Positions 27,201 through 35,294 of a DNA stretch of 45,945 bases are shown piece after piece. The position numbers were made by a program, and so were the translations under genes. This DNA comes from a virus: positions 1 to 45,945 of the IMG/VR virus record IMGVR_UViG_3300036766_000522; one strand, written 5' to 3'. The notes under the pieces are model-generated. The model made no database searches. It saw only the letters and a program-made list of their open reading frames with translations, and was not told the origin of the DNA. Position 1 is the stretch's first letter, and each line of letters starts with the position of its first letter.

Positions 27201-28388
27201 CTTCGTACCTTCGGCCGGATCTGCGTGCAGCTTCTTCTTGAACTTATCGACAACGGCCTTCGCCTGCTCGCTAGCTTCGGCGTCTTCCCGCTCAGCTTTC
27301 TGGTCTGGCGTCTCTTTGGGGGGAGCCTTTGCCTTCTCGGGCGGCGCAGGAATCTTGTCTTTCTTTGGAGCAGGCTTCTTGGGCTCAGCAGGAGCCTCTT
27401 CCTTCGGAGCCTCTTCCTTCGGAGCCTCTTCCTTCGGAGCCTCTTCCTTCGGAGGCTCAGCAGCCGGAGCCTCTTCCTTCGGAGGCTCAGCAGCCGGAGG
27501 CTCAGCAGCCGGAGGCTCCTTCTTCTGCTCCTCGACCGTCTTCTTTGCTTCCGCGATCTCTTTCTTGATCGCAGGACGAGCTTCGGCCGGAGCCTGGGCC
27601 ATGAACCGTTCCATGACCGAAATCAACTTGTCTAGACGCTCAACAACCGGATCAGGAGCTTCGGCTCTCTCAGGAGCAGGCTTCTTTGGCTTGGCCTCGG
27701 GTGCAGGCTTCCCCTTCGGCTTAGTCTCAGGCTTCTTGGCCTTTGTCAGGGCCTGCTGCAAATCCCCCAGCGTTTCAACGCCTGCGGGAAGCTCCCGGTC
27801 CTTGAAGAAAGGTTTCGCGGGGTACTTCGGAGAAGCCTTCGCAATACCCCCGATCTCCGACTCGGGATCGGCAAGATTCTTGAGGAGCGACTTCAACGCC
27901 GGATCCGACTCAGCCTCATCCAAGAGCTGACGGCCCACTTCGGCAAGGTCGGCCTTCGGCTGGGGAGCCTTGGGCTCTTCTGCCTCGGGCTCAGCTTTCG
28001 GTTCTTCGACCTTGGGCTCTTCTGCCTTCGGCTCCTCATCAGTGATCGTCTCGTACTCACCCCCACGCTCTTTGAGCGTTTTCTCGGAGATGTAGACGAT
28101 GTTGCCCGTGTCCTTCTTGCGAACACGGACACGATCAGAAGGTTCATCTGCCTTGAGGAATCTCGCCAAGACCCTACTTGCAGACCCGCCCACGTTTTTG
28201 TAATTCAAGGACAAGTCTGGATCCCGAGACACATCAGGATCCGCATCCGTGTCAGGGTCGCGTTCCGGGTGCATATCCTCCCGCTGCCTATCATGGCGGG
28301 GAGGCTTGATCTTCGGGGCGGGTCGGACAAGGCGCTCGGCCTCGTCGTTCTCCCGCTCGAAGTCGTCTTTCGTGGCCCGGAAGTCCAT
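24297..28388 (-). CDS. Giant repeat-containing virion-associated protein
   Basis: About 1363 residues from ATG 28388; the ribosome-binding site is poor. A charged N-terminus with SRVLARFLK (about 73-80) leads into Pro/Glu/Ala/Lys linkers. Three copies of a 60-75 residue module lie at about 155-218, 455-528 and 609-676, each with DP(E/R)SD..., a variable segment, and LP.g..t.gDLq. A second motif, kLp.e.q.e.yed, recurs between them. The linker at about 290-345 is tandem EEAPK/AAEPP. A second RVAARFL lies near residue 1092. The C-terminus is helical and Gln/Glu rich, ending with AVIKAAQSNPNQRAAFMPVL. The gene lies next to the portal. A structural or internal head role is plausible; no enzyme motif is seen. 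Confidence 0.8.
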   Translation of the reverse strand: MDFRATKDDFERENDEAERLVRPAPKIKPPRHDRQREDMHPERDPDTDADPDVSRDPDLSLNYKNVGGSASRVLARFLKADEPSDRVRVRKKDTGNIVYISEKTLKERGGEYETITDEEPKAEEPKVEEPKAEPEAEEPKAPQPKADLAEVGRQLLDEAESDPALKSLLKNLADPESEIGGIAKASPKYPAKPFFKDRELPAGVETLGDLQQALTKAKKPETKPKGKPAPEAKPKKPAPERAEAPDPVVERLDKLISVMERFMAQAPAEARPAIKKEIAEAKKTVEEQKKEPPAAEPPAAEPPKEEAPAAEPPKEEAPKEEAPKEEAPKEEAPAEPKKPAPKKDKIPAPPEKAKAPPKETPDQKAEREDAEASEQAKAVVDKFKKKLHADPAEGTKLKKYLKNLPTTQEVEGDIGFYNEKTRDFAPFEKLPPAQQQEIIEDYERTSESDKVLESVADSVKDNPEAKEAISQLLDPRSDLSGRLRKLKTEGLDLKKLPIAKHIPEMAGVKLPEGIKTIGDLQKFVQAKPELFTEKEEFAAWEDDGGSKSPAFKKWAEQDSRITVGKDGSMLFPLPWGKKRVPWNKLPEEAKKEFYEDFQKHGKEQEHETFVKQIAGADPELAKVLRSLSNPRSDILRGLIGLDLKTTDVVKAIPELQGVKLPPDMTVLDLIAASKKAYPPLPEPERRPVSEDELDAAKGALNRNFMGTGLAVRVSLLDLHPDDVKDIVTQFHQLKAPKIKPNDIESTVEKARAFYVTDPAEIPYPTQGRNAKGQIRKWDDLTPEEQADTYAGHRNTVLAASFALHERVMQSLMARSQIPENLARTMASSMLSKKQGTPDEQADKARAVAQGIFDSVMKSGQEQDPLGDRVVQETLERTKHDPASQRAAVAYFQARDYLDARDKFLSSDSPDQIDERDPPQRLAAKLLKAMHFLQGKQKEYPEEYRGALDPVAKFRNRVMDRMRILAPEKAAEIEPQMMQIEAQEWDEKKRVFDDLKAKREKARRKYQKAYDKAEAEFNADLGHPYRGDMQRHVMSIEDRLKTQGIHLPPEPDPLPSKPIGYDEAQKGPAGLRGMGKKLWDKLLRRKAASAERVAARFLAYSTCEDEETMGKPSSLPKSASTRTSVYWGVEPYPAGKIPGLYPRWEQAHARDLNEADFQGILTAAEQWLKSSVLSTSIEGIVPDTQFRAALDLAIRDHADGKYSVGLHPTLYNRLLARLAGQPETETLLTVREASSGSLYAQATGEERPMSASARIRKYASTIAESNPGIAFDLTNLAFKLAEEEQEEQTQGQQQVQAAAKRAGEVPEAFKEHMKEKKEEGQGQEEQQKQASYKTLKAAVIKAAQSNPNQRAAFMPVLQTIKQLG
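27391..27523. repeat. 15-base tandem repeats coding EEAPK/AAEPP linker
   Basis: Four consecutive copies of GGAGCCTCTTCCTTC (plus strand) from about 27391, followed by alternating variants with GGAGGCTCAGCAGCC. They code for a Pro/Glu/Ala/Lys linker in the giant protein. Repeat number could change by slippage or recombination. Confidence 0.85.
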
Positions 28389-28418
28389 CAAACGAAGCGT
28401 CCGATAGAAAGGCTAGGG

Positions 28419-30236
28419 CTAGAAGCGGCTGTCGGGTTCGCCTTCGGGCTTCTGCGGGTTGAGCTTGAGGTACTTGACGATCTTGTCGGTGACGTCCGTG
28501 CTGTCCACGATCTTCTGCCCAACGGCACCGTAAACCCCGCGCATGACCTCGTTGAACGTCGAGTCGTTCACCGTAAACATGTCCTTTTCGAGCTTCACGC
28601 GTGTGTCGTGAGGGTCGATATTGAACATCTCCAGAATGAGGTCGATCGAGATCGAGCCCTTCTGGTAGAGATTGAACAGCGCGTCGTACGTGTCCTGGCT
28701 GTCCCGAAGGGGCAAACGCGTGAAGGACAAGCGCGGGAAGAGAACCTCTTCGTCCCCCCACTCGTCCGTCTCTACGAAGCCCTTTCGTCGCGCCACGGGC
28801 TTGAAGAGGTACTCCTCAACATATTCTTGGAGCATCTCGCGAAGGAACATGTACCGCGTGTTGATCACTTCGAGCTTGAGACGATCCCCCGAGTAGAGAG
28901 ACTCACCAGAGAGCAAGCTCTCAGTGACCCCGAGCCCGGCATGAAGCTGCTTGTCCGTGATCTCATACTCGCTGGATAGGTCGAGAAGACGGTCTTTCGA
29001 CCCCATCTCCTCCCAGTGGACTTCGTAGTTGGCGACGATGGAGTAATCAGGATCGACGAGGGAGAGGTCGACCTGCTCCCGTAGGTCATCCACGTCAACC
29101 TCGCTGATATCCTCAGCCCAGACGATCCGCTTCGGAGTCATCGCACGGCTTGCGATCTGAGTCTGTGCCTGACGGAGCTTCTCACGGTAGTAGAGCGTTC
29201 GTAGGCAGCGATCGAGGATGCTCTGACCTAGCTCTTCTCCCGCACCCTTGCGGCCTGCCAACGAGTAGACGAACGATCCCTCATCGGGATCGACACCAAG
29301 AGGGATGAGACGACCGTTTTCGAGATGCTCCCGAACCTCTTCGGGAATCTCTTGCGACATCTCTTCGGCGACGGGATCTCCCTGCTTCGCCTGTTCGATG
29401 AGCGAACGATCTCGATCCGAGGGGATCAGCTCAACGCGCGTTTTGTCCGTGAAGGAGAACGAAGTGACCTTCACTTGGTCGATCGGGAAGATGATGAGGC
29501 GGGACCACCCTTGGTAGTGCTTCTGGTAGTGCGCCAGCTCCTCTTCTTCGCGGTTGTTCTTCTCGACCCACTGCTCTTCTTGGTGCTCAACCGCCTCCCC
29601 CTCCTCGGTGAGAACCGATTGCTGGATGAGCTGACGGCTGTGGCCTACTTCTGCCGGGACTTGAACCTCAGAATCCTCGGCGAAGATGTGGATCGTACCG
29701 TCGAGCCAGTAGTGGTGGACCGAGGTGATGAGCCGCTGAAAGAGCTTGATGCGTTTGCACATCTTCTCGAAGAACGAAAGGATGTACCGGCCATAGCTGT
29801 CAGCATCCTTGAACCCCTTGGGATGCGTACGGGGCTTTGGAGCTGCCAAGCGGACCTTCGACATCGGTAGCTCCGTATGGAGATCGATGGCTTGGCCGAC
29901 GATGGGATCTGTGTTGTAGAAGTGCCGGTAGATCTCACGCTTCTCGCGGAGGCTCTGCGGCAGTTCGAGAAAGTCGGTCGAGAGCTGAGGCGAAAAGAAG
30001 CTCGACGTGCCCGACGTCACGGTATTGGCGCCAGAAATCGGATCGACGGCGAACCCATCTGCGGTACGCATCCGATGCCGCTCTTGGCGTGCCCGCCGTT
30101 CATTCGGCGTGAGCGGCATGATTCGCTGCCCGTTTGGCCCCTGGGACACGTACGGCGACGTATGCCGCATGTTGGACAGGTGTTGGACTGTCCCCAATCC
30201 GAGAGTTCGGGTGTTCGTGTAGCTACCGTTGGGCAT
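28419..30236 (-). CDS. Portal protein
   Basis: The portal forms the dodecameric gate at the capsid vertex and connects the packaging motor and neck. Evidence in the 605 residues: the N-terminal SLREKREIYRHFYNTDPIVGQ, whose last part matches the usual portal phrase about a repeated visit to the non-contiguous D.iv..AID. HTELPMSKVRL follows, then a central wing with acidic linkers, the QIASRAMTPKRIVW clip/stem region, and the C-terminal crown with LRDSQDTYDALFNLYQKGSIS and LILEMFNID. Length is in the normal 450-700 range. It starts at ATG 30236, overlapping the previous gene by 14 bases. Terminase lies a few genes upstream, as expected. Confidence 0.85.
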   Translation of the reverse strand: MPNGSYTNTRTLGLGTVQHLSNMRHTSPYVSQGPNGQRIMPLTPNERRARQERHRMRTADGFAVDPISGANTVTSGTSSFFSPQLSTDFLELPQSLREKREIYRHFYNTDPIVGQAIDLHTELPMSKVRLAAPKPRTHPKGFKDADSYGRYILSFFEKMCKRIKLFQRLITSVHHYWLDGTIHIFAEDSEVQVPAEVGHSRQLIQQSVLTEEGEAVEHQEEQWVEKNNREEEELAHYQKHYQGWSRLIIFPIDQVKVTSFSFTDKTRVELIPSDRDRSLIEQAKQGDPVAEEMSQEIPEEVREHLENGRLIPLGVDPDEGSFVYSLAGRKGAGEELGQSILDRCLRTLYYREKLRQAQTQIASRAMTPKRIVWAEDISEVDVDDLREQVDLSLVDPDYSIVANYEVHWEEMGSKDRLLDLSSEYEITDKQLHAGLGVTESLLSGESLYSGDRLKLEVINTRYMFLREMLQEYVEEYLFKPVARRKGFVETDEWGDEEVLFPRLSFTRLPLRDSQDTYDALFNLYQKGSISIDLILEMFNIDPHDTRVKLEKDMFTVNDSTFNEVMRGVYGAVGQKIVDSTDVTDKIVKYLKLNPQKPEGEPDSRF

Positions 30237-30708
30237 GCGTCACCGTCTCGATACCATAGAGTTCTACAAGGTCATTCATCGGGGCCGGGGCTTCGGGTTC
30301 CTTGACGGGCTTCACCTGGGGAGTTGGAGTAACAGGTTCAACATCCCTCGCAACTACCCGTTTATCTTCAAGTCTTCGCATGATGCGTTCACTGGAAGCG
30401 GTCCGTTTGACCCCTTGAAGGATCATCCCGGAAAACCGATGCCACGTGTTCGCGTAGAGTGTGTAGATGCTCGAAGCTTCGTTCAAAGCGGTCTGCCGAA
30501 GACGCTCAGTAGCCTCCCGAGAAGTATCCTCGGGGATGACGGCCGTTTGACGCGCCGACTCTCGAAAATCCGAACGGCGAGTTCGCGCATGAAGAAGCAG
30601 GGAAGCCGCCCCCATGTAGCGAGCCGTGTCTTCGAGGTCTTCACGAGCCCGACGGATCTCAGCAACAAGCTGATCCGGCGTGAAGTGAGAGATGTTGCGC
30701 TTTTCCAT
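30223..30708 (-). CDS. Hypothetical helical protein before portal
   Basis: The 161-residue protein is mostly helical in residues 1-105 (LVAEIRRAREDLEDTARYMG; ERLRQTALNEASSIYTLY), then has a Pro-rich linker (VEPVTPTPQVKPVKEPEAP) and a short C-terminal helix. No domain is recognised. The gene overlaps the portal start by 14 bases, so the two are probably co-translated. It could be a portal chaperone or minor head protein, but that is inference from position. Confidence 0.7.
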   Translation of the reverse strand: MEKRNISHFTPDQLVAEIRRAREDLEDTARYMGAASLLLHARTRRSDFRESARQTAVIPEDTSREATERLRQTALNEASSIYTLYANTWHRFSGMILQGVKRTASSERIMRRLEDKRVVARDVEPVTPTPQVKPVKEPEAPAPMNDLVELYGIETVTHAQR

Positions 30709-30714
30709 TTGGGT

Positions 30715-31272
30715 TCACATCGTGACTTGGATGCCAAGCCAGAACTCGTTCACGGCCTTCGGAGTCTGAGCAACTACCCCTGTCGGAATCGCCGGAGCAA
30801 ACGGCGATGCAGAAAGAGTCAGCTCGTCTTCCTTTGTCCAAAGTCCCCGTAGAGAAAAGTAGAGACGATCCTCGGGGGTATAGACAAGAGCCACCAAAGG
30901 CGGCACAAGACGGCTTGCATACGTGTACCGCTCATAGGTGCTCGTCGAGATGAGAGGGCTTCCGTAGACCATCAGGGCGTACTGGTACGTGGGCTGCTGC
31001 CGCGTCATCGCCGTGTACTGATCTGCGGATTCATCCGAACCCCAAATGAGGAACCCTCCCCACCGACCATCGGAATAGGTGACGATGGGCTCGTTGATGC
31101 CCGAATTGGTCCAGCGAACGCCTTGACCCCCCGGCCACCCACTCGCCACCATCGCTTGATCGATGACAGGAGTGAACGTCTCTCCCTTCGACCACAAGAT
31201 GCAGTCGCGAGAGCGGATCATGTCGATCCCCTGGAAGTCGATGACGAAAGAACCTACGGGAGGCGGAAACAT
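30715..31272 (-). CDS. Tandem paralogue A, beta-rich structural protein
   Basis: First (5'-most in the DNA, last transcribed) of three neighbouring paralogues. At 185 residues it carries an extra N-terminal MFPPPVGSFVIDFQGIDM before the shared start (IRSRDCILWSKG). Shared signatures: ASGWPGGQGVRW, GGFLIWGSDESADQYTAMT, a YERYTYASR segment and YFSLRGLWTKEDEL. The sequence is beta-rich with many aromatic residues and lacks catalytic motifs, which fits a virion surface or connector protein. Function unknown. It starts at ATG 31272, three bases after the stop of paralogue B. Confidence 0.8.
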   Translation of the reverse strand: MFPPPVGSFVIDFQGIDMIRSRDCILWSKGETFTPVIDQAMVASGWPGGQGVRWTNSGINEPIVTYSDGRWGGFLIWGSDESADQYTAMTRQQPTYQYALMVYGSPLISTSTYERYTYASRLVPPLVALVYTPEDRLYFSLRGLWTKEDELTLSASPFAPAIPTGVVAQTPKAVNEFWLGIQVTM

Positions 31273-31275
31273 GGT

Positions 31276-31797
31276 TCACCCTCTCCGCAGAGTCAGGTAG
31301 TTGTTCGTGACCGAACTTGGGATCGATATGACAGTTCCAACGATCCAGTCGTTTGGCGCACGCGGATCCAACGAAGCTGTCCACTCATCTTCATTCGTAA
31401 AGAGACCCCGGAGCGAAAATCGCAGCTTCTGTCCAGGCACGTAGACGTTTAGCACGAGCGGGCCTCCTTGTCGGCTCAGCCACGTGTACCGCTCGAAAGA
31501 CGACGTAGAGAAGACCCATCCGGCTCCGACACAGAGCACCCCGAACTTGTACCCGGGCTGGTTCCCCGTATACGAGATGAACTGATCGCTTGTCTCGTTC
31601 GAACCCCAAAGTAGGAATCCCCCAAGGGGGCCATCCGAGTATGTTACCTTGAAAGTATCGCTAGTCGGAGAATCGATCCACTGGACGCCCTGCCCGCCAG
31701 GCCATCCTCCCACCGCCATGGCGTTGTCGACCATCACAGGCAACGTCTTGCCTTTGACGAAGACCACCACATCGCGAGTGCGGAAGATTTCCGTCAC
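31276..31797 (-). CDS. Tandem paralogue B, beta-rich structural protein
   Basis: The 173-residue middle copy of the triplet starts at GTG 31797, whose GTGA overlaps the stop of paralogue C. It shares IFRTRDVVVFVKGKT, NAMAVGGWPGGQGVQW, GGFLLWGSNETSDQFISYTG, SFERYTWLSR and RFSLRGLFTNEDEW with its neighbours. The C-terminus (VIGTVISIPSSVTNNYLTL by pattern) differs most. No known domain. The overlap and near-equal size suggest a recent duplication maintained at similar expression. Confidence 0.8.
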   Translation of the reverse strand: MTEIFRTRDVVVFVKGKTLPVMVDNAMAVGGWPGGQGVQWIDSPTSDTFKVTYSDGPLGGFLLWGSNETSDQFISYTGNQPGYKFGVLCVGAGWVFSTSSFERYTWLSRQGGPLVLNVYVPGQKLRFSLRGLFTNEDEWTASLDPRAPNDWIVGTVISIPSSVTNNYLTLRRG

Positions 31798-32291
31798 AAG
31801 GCCACCTGAATCGTCATGTACCCGTTGCGCGAAGACGAAGGGATTTGCGCAACAAATCCTGTCTTCTCATCCAGCGGGTCTTCTTTCTCGTTCGTCCAGT
31901 AGCCCCGAAGACTGAAGTAGAGAGGGTCGTTCTCCGTGTAGACAATCGACACGAGCGGACCTGGATGGGTGCGCGAAAAAAGTGTGTACTGCTCGTAGGT
32001 AGGAGTCATGATGATCCACCCTGAGAAGCCGATGACAACGAACTTGTAGGCAGGCTGGTTCCGGGTCATCGCCGTGAACTCATCCGGCACTTCATCCGAT
32101 CCCCAGAGGCAGAATCCGGCCACTTCTCCTGCCGAAAGGTCCACAAGGAACCCATCTGTGGTCGATGCCGCCCATGCAACGCCCTGCGCACCCTTCCACC
32201 CACTGACCGCCATAGCGTCAGTGATGGAAACCGTCGTTGTTCTGCCCTTCTGCAAGACAACGCAGTCTCGGGTGCGGAAAAGCTCAGGCAT
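31794..32291 (-). CDS. Tandem paralogue C, beta-rich structural protein
   Basis: The 165-residue first-transcribed copy starts at ATG 32291, directly after the stop of the 84-residue gene. It shares LFRTRDCVVLQKGRT, DAMAVSGWKGAQGVAW, GFCLWGSDEVPDEFTAMTRN, YEQYTLFSR and YFSLRGYWTNEKED. The three copies differ mainly in loops, so they may form a hetero-oligomer or bind alternative partners. No enzyme motif. Position between terminase and portal is typical of head or connector genes. Confidence 0.8.
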   Translation of the reverse strand: MPELFRTRDCVVLQKGRTTTVSITDAMAVSGWKGAQGVAWAASTTDGFLVDLSAGEVAGFCLWGSDEVPDEFTAMTRNQPAYKFVVIGFSGWIIMTPTYEQYTLFSRTHPGPLVSIVYTENDPLYFSLRGYWTNEKEDPLDEKTGFVAQIPSSSRNGYMTIQVAL

Positions 32292-32546
32292 TCAGATCAC
32301 CTGATCAGTCGTATGCTCGCGTTCCGGCATTTGGCCCCACGCCGAAACCACCTTCGCAAGCAAGGTCAAGTGAACGATGTTCCCGTTGCCGATCTCGGTC
32401 CAAAGACCTCCCATCGAACGGAACGCCACCCGAAGAGCTTGGTAGTCGTCATAGTCGATGACAAGGTCGTCCCCAAACGCGTGCTCGATCATCTGCTTGA
32501 GCACGTGGTTGGCGAAGATGTGCGGCGGTGCGGGCTTGTCGTTCAT
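32292..32546 (-). CDS. Hypothetical protein, 84 aa
   Basis: A small protein from ATG 32546 with a helix (ANHVLKQMIEHAFGDDLVID) followed by FRSMGGLWTEIGNGNIVHLTLL and a polar end. No domain is recognised. It lies between terminase and the paralogue triplet and abuts the next start with no gap, supporting it as a real gene. Confidence 0.65.
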   Translation of the reverse strand: MNDKPAPPHIFANHVLKQMIEHAFGDDLVIDYDDYQALRVAFRSMGGLWTEIGNGNIVHLTLLAKVVSAWGQMPEREHTTDQVI

Positions 32547-32576
32547 GAACGTCTACTCCACCACCCGAAAGGAGGT

Positions 32577-34586
32577 TCATCGACTCCGATAGCGCGCACC
32601 AGGATTCCTGGGTGCCACCCGATCGCTGATCCCACCGTGACGTCGAGCCCGTACCGACTGGTAACGCGCCAAGGTCATCGAGTTCGCTCCGTGAACCCCC
32701 TGGCCTCCGGCACCCATGATATGCTTGCCGGTCACCATTCGTCGAGCTGCAAGCCACACAGAACGTACGAAAGCATCAGACATATCATCGTGGTTGCCTG
32801 CGGCTTCGGGGGCCGCAACCACGATCATGTTCTTCGAAGCCTGCTCCGCCTGAAGTGTGAGAAGCTCCTTGATGAAGGGGGAGTGCTTGGATGTCGTGTT
32901 TCCGGTCAACGGGTAGTCGTAGAGAACGATCTTCTCGTCGAACATCATCAGCTTGGCATTCTGGTAGATGCGGCTTGAGAGATCTTTCGTGAAGAACTCT
33001 GCCTTGAACTGGTTCAAGCCCGCCTTGTTGAGCGCCTGCTCCAACGGGATACCGTTCCATCGGTCGAAGATCCCATCCGCGATGTAGAAACGCTTCGTAA
33101 GAGCGATAATCCACTCCGCAATGGCGTCGAAGTCGAGCCTCTCTTGATCCTTGAGCTTCCGAGCATAGTCCGTCGAATACTCATTGGCTAGGTGGGGATT
33201 CGACTCGCGCCAGTCGACTCCCGCGTACCACGTTTCATGGTAGTCGAGAACGATTTTGTCGGCCTCACAGTGCGTGATGAAAATAGACGTCCCGTCTCCG
33301 ATGAGTCCCACGTCGATCCCCATGTGGTGGGGGTAACGAGGAATGCCGATCGACTTGGGACGCAAACCCTCATCGATGCACGCCAGCAGGTCGGCTTCAC
33401 GCTCGATCCAACCACGAACCCGATCACTGAACTGCGCACCATGCTCCGTCATGAAAGCAGACGGGTCGGCGTGGTACTTCTGCCGATAATAGTTGGTCTC
33501 GATCGTCGGATTCACCTCCCAGGTCGGCGCCTGGATGGCGATCATATTATCTGCGCCTTCTCCTCGGGCCATGGCCTGATTGTAGAGGTCGTAGAACTTG
33601 CCCGCCTTATTCAGCGGCGACGAGATACAGATGACCCTGGACTCGACTCGACCAATCGGCTGTGTTGAGTCTTTGGGATTCTTCGGCGAGAAAGCAGCGG
33701 TCGAAGGAGTAACCGCATCGTAGATCTCCTTTGCCGACGACCCACCTTCATCCTTGAAGTGGGCCATCTCATCTAGGATGACGACGATGTTACCGGAGCC
33801 ACGGAGACCCTTTGCGATACAGCTCTTGAACGTGACGCGGAGGGTGGCTTTGCCGTTGAAGCTTGTGAACTTGCCGTTCTCATGACGGATAGTACCGCCG
33901 TACCGCTCGATATCGTGCGGAGTTCGGAACTGGATGTAGCTCAGGGTGTTGTTTGCGATGAACGGCTTGAAGTACTCACACCGGCTCAAGTGGCTGGTCA
34001 CCTCGTTGAAAAGGATGCTTGCCTGATCCTTATCGGTTGCGATTGAGACGATCTGGATACGGTTGCCGGGCGGAAGACCGTAGTACCCTTGGGGGTGATT
34101 CAAGTTCAGAAGCCGGTAGACCTCATAGCTCGCAAAGATGCCGCTGAGGGTTGTTTTTCCGGCCCTCCGACCTATGGCCAGCAACAGATCTCGACGTTCG
34201 TGATCCTGCGCTCCGATGTTGCACCGACCCTCACTAAAGAGATAGTGCAAGTACTCTACTTCCGTGAAACGGTAGAGTACTTGGGTGTTGAACATGTCCG
34301 TGATCTGGATGGTCTTTTCACGGTCATTCAACGGTAGGTGGTAGTAGAGCTTGACGATGAAGCGCTGTACGGGGAACAGGCGCATCCCCAAGCCCCATTC
34401 CGACTCGATGTAGTCGAGAATGCTGAAAATCCTCGGTCGAATCGGAGCAGGGATATTCCCCGACATCTCATCCAGGATGTCGGGGACTGCTTGTTCTATT
34501 TGGATCTGGGAAGCTCTCTGCCCGGCCTCACGAATGAGACCTGCAACCCCCGGCCCGTATGTTTTTCGCTTGACAGGAGCAGCCAT
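32577..34586 (-). CDS. terL: Terminase large subunit (packaging ATPase and nuclease)
   Basis: The motor that cuts and pumps phage DNA into the prohead. In 669 residues: Walker A IGRRAGKTT (138-146), Walker B IVVILDE (267-273, with catalytic E273), coupling motif VICISSPLNKAGKF (318-331), and an RNase H-like nuclease with GIDVGLIGDGTS (423-434, D425), an acidic residue near ADGIFDRW (503-510) and NHDDMSDA (598-605). All key residues are present. Length is slightly above the common 450-650. The start is ATG 34586, three bases after the stop of the AT-hook gene. Location beside the candidate small subunit and before the portal is the usual order. Confidence 0.96.
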   Translation of the reverse strand: MAAPVKRKTYGPGVAGLIREAGQRASQIQIEQAVPDILDEMSGNIPAPIRPRIFSILDYIESEWGLGMRLFPVQRFIVKLYYHLPLNDREKTIQITDMFNTQVLYRFTEVEYLHYLFSEGRCNIGAQDHERRDLLLAIGRRAGKTTLSGIFASYEVYRLLNLNHPQGYYGLPPGNRIQIVSIATDKDQASILFNEVTSHLSRCEYFKPFIANNTLSYIQFRTPHDIERYGGTIRHENGKFTSFNGKATLRVTFKSCIAKGLRGSGNIVVILDEMAHFKDEGGSSAKEIYDAVTPSTAAFSPKNPKDSTQPIGRVESRVICISSPLNKAGKFYDLYNQAMARGEGADNMIAIQAPTWEVNPTIETNYYRQKYHADPSAFMTEHGAQFSDRVRGWIEREADLLACIDEGLRPKSIGIPRYPHHMGIDVGLIGDGTSIFITHCEADKIVLDYHETWYAGVDWRESNPHLANEYSTDYARKLKDQERLDFDAIAEWIIALTKRFYIADGIFDRWNGIPLEQALNKAGLNQFKAEFFTKDLSSRIYQNAKLMMFDEKIVLYDYPLTGNTTSKHSPFIKELLTLQAEQASKNMIVVAAPEAAGNHDDMSDAFVRSVWLAARRMVTGKHIMGAGGQGVHGANSMTLARYQSVRARRHGGISDRVAPRNPGARYRSR

Positions 34587-34589
34587 AAA

Positions 34590-35282
34590 TTACCGAAGAG
34601 CGTCCTCGGCCTTGTCCTCCCAACCGGTCATCTTCGTCTCGAAACAGTTGAAGAACAGGTTGAGGGTTTCGGGCTGCATCGTCTCAGCAGCCGCCTCTTG
34701 AATGAACTCGATGAAGAGCTTGATGACACGCTGGAACTTCTCGCTCCGCACATCGATGATCCCAGGACCGATCTTGTTGATCTCCAGCTCGATGTGGGCG
34801 ATCTTGGTGAGCGCGTCGATGCGGCGGGTGCTTGTCTGAGACGTGTCCCTACCGAACTTTTCGTTCTCGATACGCTGGAAGTGAAGAGCTGCCGCCTCTT
34901 TGGCAATCTCACTGCGGAGCTTGCGTAGAAGGTCGGGAGCATCGATCTTTCCCGAAGTAGCGATGACCACCGGATCCTCGGTGATGAACTTCGCTTTCTC
35001 CTCGGACATCTTCCCGTGGTATTCCAGGTCGGAAGTCGTCGGCATGGTCTCGACCTTTCGAGGCCGCCCCCGCTGCCGTGTGACTTTCAACGTGCCGCCA
35101 CCTGCCCCACGCTTCGGAGCTGCATGGACAGGTAGGAGCTGACGAACGTTGTCTGGCGTGCTTTCCGACTGGTCTTCGGGGTCATCTCCCTCGATCGGAT
35201 CGGAATCGTCCACAGGCGCGAGGTTCTCGACCTCGGGCTCAGACGTGCCTTCCGGGGCGTCGGGGATTTCGTTGGTACTCAT
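34590..35282 (-). CDS. AT-hook protein, candidate small terminase subunit
   Basis: The 230-residue protein has an acidic, disordered N-terminus (residues 1-50) and a canonical AT-hook core RQRGRPRK (69-76), which binds the minor groove of AT-rich DNA. A helical C-terminal half follows (LLRKLRSEIAKEAAALHFQ; RRIDALTKIAHIELEI; KLFIEFIQEAAAETMQ). Small terminase subunits are helical, bind packaging-site DNA and sit directly upstream of the large subunit, as here. The call rests on position and the AT-hook; the protein is not recognisable as a known small-terminase family. Confidence 0.6.
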   Translation of the reverse strand: MSTNEIPDAPEGTSEPEVENLAPVDDSDPIEGDDPEDQSESTPDNVRQLLPVHAAPKRGAGGGTLKVTRQRGRPRKVETMPTTSDLEYHGKMSEEKAKFITEDPVVIATSGKIDAPDLLRKLRSEIAKEAAALHFQRIENEKFGRDTSQTSTRRIDALTKIAHIELEINKIGPGIIDVRSEKFQRVIKLFIEFIQEAAAETMQPETLNLFFNCFETKMTGWEDKAEDALR

Positions 35283-35294
35283 GATCTCACCTTC

